Shown one piece after another: positions 62,730 through 64,000 of a stretch of DNA of 64,000 nt. This DNA is from Aurantiacibacter suaedae (GTDB taxonomy: Bacteria > Pseudomonadota > Alphaproteobacteria > Sphingomonadales > Sphingomonadaceae). The stretch covers positions 744,001 through 808,000 of the forward strand of contig NZ_SKCG01000001.1 of assembly GCF_005434915.1 (NCBI RefSeq). Reading direction: 5' to 3'. A program made the translations under genes and the position numbers. The notes beneath the pieces are model-generated. The model searched no databases. It was not told the DNA's origin and worked only from the letters and a program-made list of their open reading frames with translations. Each line of letters begins with the position of its first letter. Position 1 is the stretch's first letter.

Positions 62730-63637
62730 ACGCGAAGGTAGAGGCGTTTGCGCAGCGACTGGCGATACCCGCCATCGTTGCGCCGATGTTTCTTGTCTCG
62801 GGGCCTGATCTGGTGGTGGAATGCTGCAAGGCGGGCCTTGCGGGCACCTTTCCCGCGTTGAACCAGCGCTCCAGCGCCGGGTTCGACGAATGGCTCTACG
62901 ACATCGAAGAACGGTGCGGGCCGGATGCTGCGCCCTTTGGCGTCAACCTGATCGTCCACAAGTCGAACCCGCGCGTCGAGGCTGACCTTGAGATCTGTGT
63001 GAAGCACAAGGTGCCGCTGGTCATCACCTCACTCGGAGCAGTGCCCGATCTGGTGGCGGCGGTCCATTCCTACGGCGGACTTGTGTTTCACGACGTAGTT
63101 CAGCGCCGCCACGCCGAGAAGGCCGCCGAGGCTGGCGTCGACGGAATTATCGGCGTCGCCGCCGGAGCTGGCGGACACGCGGGCACGCTGAGCCCTTTCT
63201 CGCTGCTGAGCGAGATCCGCGAGGTCTTCGACGGGCCGCTGATTCTCTCGGGCGCCATGAGCCACGGACGGCACGTGGCCGCCGCGCAGATGATGGGGGC
63301 GCAGTTCGGCTATCTCGGCTCGCACTTTATCGCCGCCGCCGAAAGCATGGCGGGCGACGCGCAAAAGCGGATGATGATCGCCTCCGGCGCCAAGGACATC
63401 ACCTATACCGACAAGGTAACTGGCGTCGGTGCCAACTTTCTCGCTCCAAGCCTGGCCGATGCCACCCTGCCCGACGGCCACGGCGAGATGACGCTCAACG
63501 ACGAGGCCCGCGCGTGGAAGACGATCTGGTCCTCCGGTCACGGTGTCGGCGCCACCCGCGCGGTGCGTCCTGCCTCCGCAATCTGCGAGCAGCTTATCGC
63601 GGAATATCGGGCAGCGCGCGCAGCCTTCTGCGAGTAA
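62726..63637 (+). CDS. Nitronate monooxygenase-like FMN oxidoreductase
   Basis: A 303-residue TIM-barrel flavoprotein of the 2-nitropropane dioxygenase/NPD family. FMN-binding features seen are PAIVAPMFLVSGPDLVVE, GVDGIIGVAAGAGGHAG (phosphate loop and catalytic His region) and GPLILSGAMSHGRHVAAA with GAQFGYLGSHFIA. It starts with TTG overlapping the acyl-CoA dehydrogenase stop (TTGA). The placement in a fatty-acid operon suggests an acyl-CoA or nitronate detoxifying reaction, but this is not shown by the sequence. Confidence 0.86.
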   Translation: MNAKVEAFAQRLAIPAIVAPMFLVSGPDLVVECCKAGLAGTFPALNQRSSAGFDEWLYDIEERCGPDAAPFGVNLIVHKSNPRVEADLEICVKHKVPLVITSLGAVPDLVAAVHSYGGLVFHDVVQRRHAEKAAEAGVDGIIGVAAGAGGHAGTLSPFSLLSEIREVFDGPLILSGAMSHGRHVAAAQMMGAQFGYLGSHFIAAAESMAGDAQKRMMIASGAKDITYTDKVTGVGANFLAPSLADATLPDGHGEMTLNDEARAWKTIWSSGHGVGATRAVRPASAICEQLIAEYRAARAAFCE

Positions 63638-63749
63638 TTCGCAAGCTCAAGAGACTGATCCCGGCTCCGCTTGCGCTCGCGCCCGCGCGCCCTTAAGAGG
63701 CTCGCCAAATCACTTTTCCGCAAACATTCGCTAGAGGCAGGGACAGTTC

Positions 63750-64000
63750 ATGGCCAAAATCAAGGTAATCAACCCGATCGTGGAGATCGACGGCGACGAG
63801 ATGACGAAGATCATCTGGCAATGGATCCGCGAACGGCTGATCCTCCCCTATCTCGACGTTGACCTGAAGTATTACGACCTCTCGGTCGAAAAGCGTGACG
63901 AGACCGACGATCAGATTACCGTCGACGCCGCAAATGCGATCAAGGAATATGGCGTGGGCGTTAAGTGCGCCACCATTACCCCGGACGAGGCCCGCGTCGA
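63750..64000 (+). CDS. icd: NADP-dependent isocitrate dehydrogenase (partial)
   Basis: Oxidises isocitrate to 2-oxoglutarate in the TCA cycle. Only the first ~83 residues are in the window: [20 protein letters not shown], then [20 protein letters not shown] and [20 protein letters not shown]. This start matches the eukaryote-like homodimeric IDH class used by alphaproteobacteria. The gene runs off the right end. Confidence 0.94.
   Translation, partial: MAKIKVINPIVEIDGDEMTKIIWQWIRERLILPYLDVDLKYYDLSVEKRDETDDQITVDAANAIKEYGVGVKCATITPDEARV

Overview
The window is a continuous piece of a GC-rich alphaproteobacterial chromosome, most likely Sphingomonadales and probably the Erythrobacter group. That placement is inference from gene content and order: the ffh-rpsP-rimM-trmD-rplS cluster, a SapC-family protein, CpdR, AtpI-B-E with two b-type subunits, a FYDLN acid-tail protein, and purB-pyrF-trpFBA-accD-folC. 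Nearly all of it is densely packed housekeeping DNA, with many ATGA, GTGA or TTGA start/stop overlaps. No rRNA, CRISPR array or intact insertion sequence is visible.

Layout. 1-1.3 kb: ribosomal proteins S6, S18 and L9 with a strong terminator. 1.3-7.3 kb: a small unrecognised protein, an alpha/beta hydrolase, an EmrAB-type efflux pair, a DUF4336 protein, aspartate-semialdehyde dehydrogenase and a small membrane protein. 7.4-11.5 kb, minus strand: the SRP/ribosome cluster, with an extra small membrane protein between rimM and trmD; tRNA-Ala(GGC) lies upstream. 12-19.3 kb: FYDLN protein, aroA, a CBU_0592-like protein, cmk, rlmJ, an unknown exported protein, a DUF962 protein and rpsA. 19.4-21.4 kb: a GloB-like hydrolase, a GrpB-family protein and an NAD(P)-binding protein. 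21.4-24.1 kb: the F0 ATP synthase operon. 24.1-28.1 kb: a YdbH-YnbE-YdbL envelope lipid-transport operon, divergent from radC. 28.9-36.5 kb: purB, a LapA-like protein, pyrF, trpF, trpB, trpA, accD and folC; a nested palindromic repeat sits between accD and folC. 36.5-42 kb: an AmpG-like transporter, rluB-like synthase, rsmD and a UvrD/PcrA helicase. 42-49.6 kb: a Crp/Fnr regulator, small unknowns, a DEAD-box helicase, an FAD-linked oxidase, sapC, a probable anti-Shine-Dalgarno small RNA, an N-formylglutamate amidohydrolase and cpdR.

49.7-55.16 kb looks like a decayed integrative element at tRNA-Val(GAC). A 23-bp direct repeat of the tRNA 3' end (one mismatch) bounds it. It holds a truncated integrase, an AsmA-like protein, a zinc-type oxidoreductase, an unknown membrane-anchored protein and an AlpA-like regulator whose reading frame runs across the right repeat. 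55.2-63.6 kb is a fatty-acid degradation locus: MerR regulator and acyl-CoA ligase on one strand; thiolase, a two-domain hydroxyacyl-CoA dehydrogenase/enoyl-CoA hydratase, acyl-CoA dehydrogenase and a nitronate-monooxygenase-type flavoprotein on the other. The divergent promoter region has a perfect 14-bp palindrome. The window ends inside icd.

The observations most worth following are the structured CCTCCTCCC small RNA, whose predicted promoter begins inside the sapC terminator loop; the tRNA-Val element with its fused AlpA frame; the double-hairpin palindrome before folC; and the MerR-type operator. Starts were chosen from Shine-Dalgarno sites, overlaps and family N-termini, and often differ from the longest open frame.
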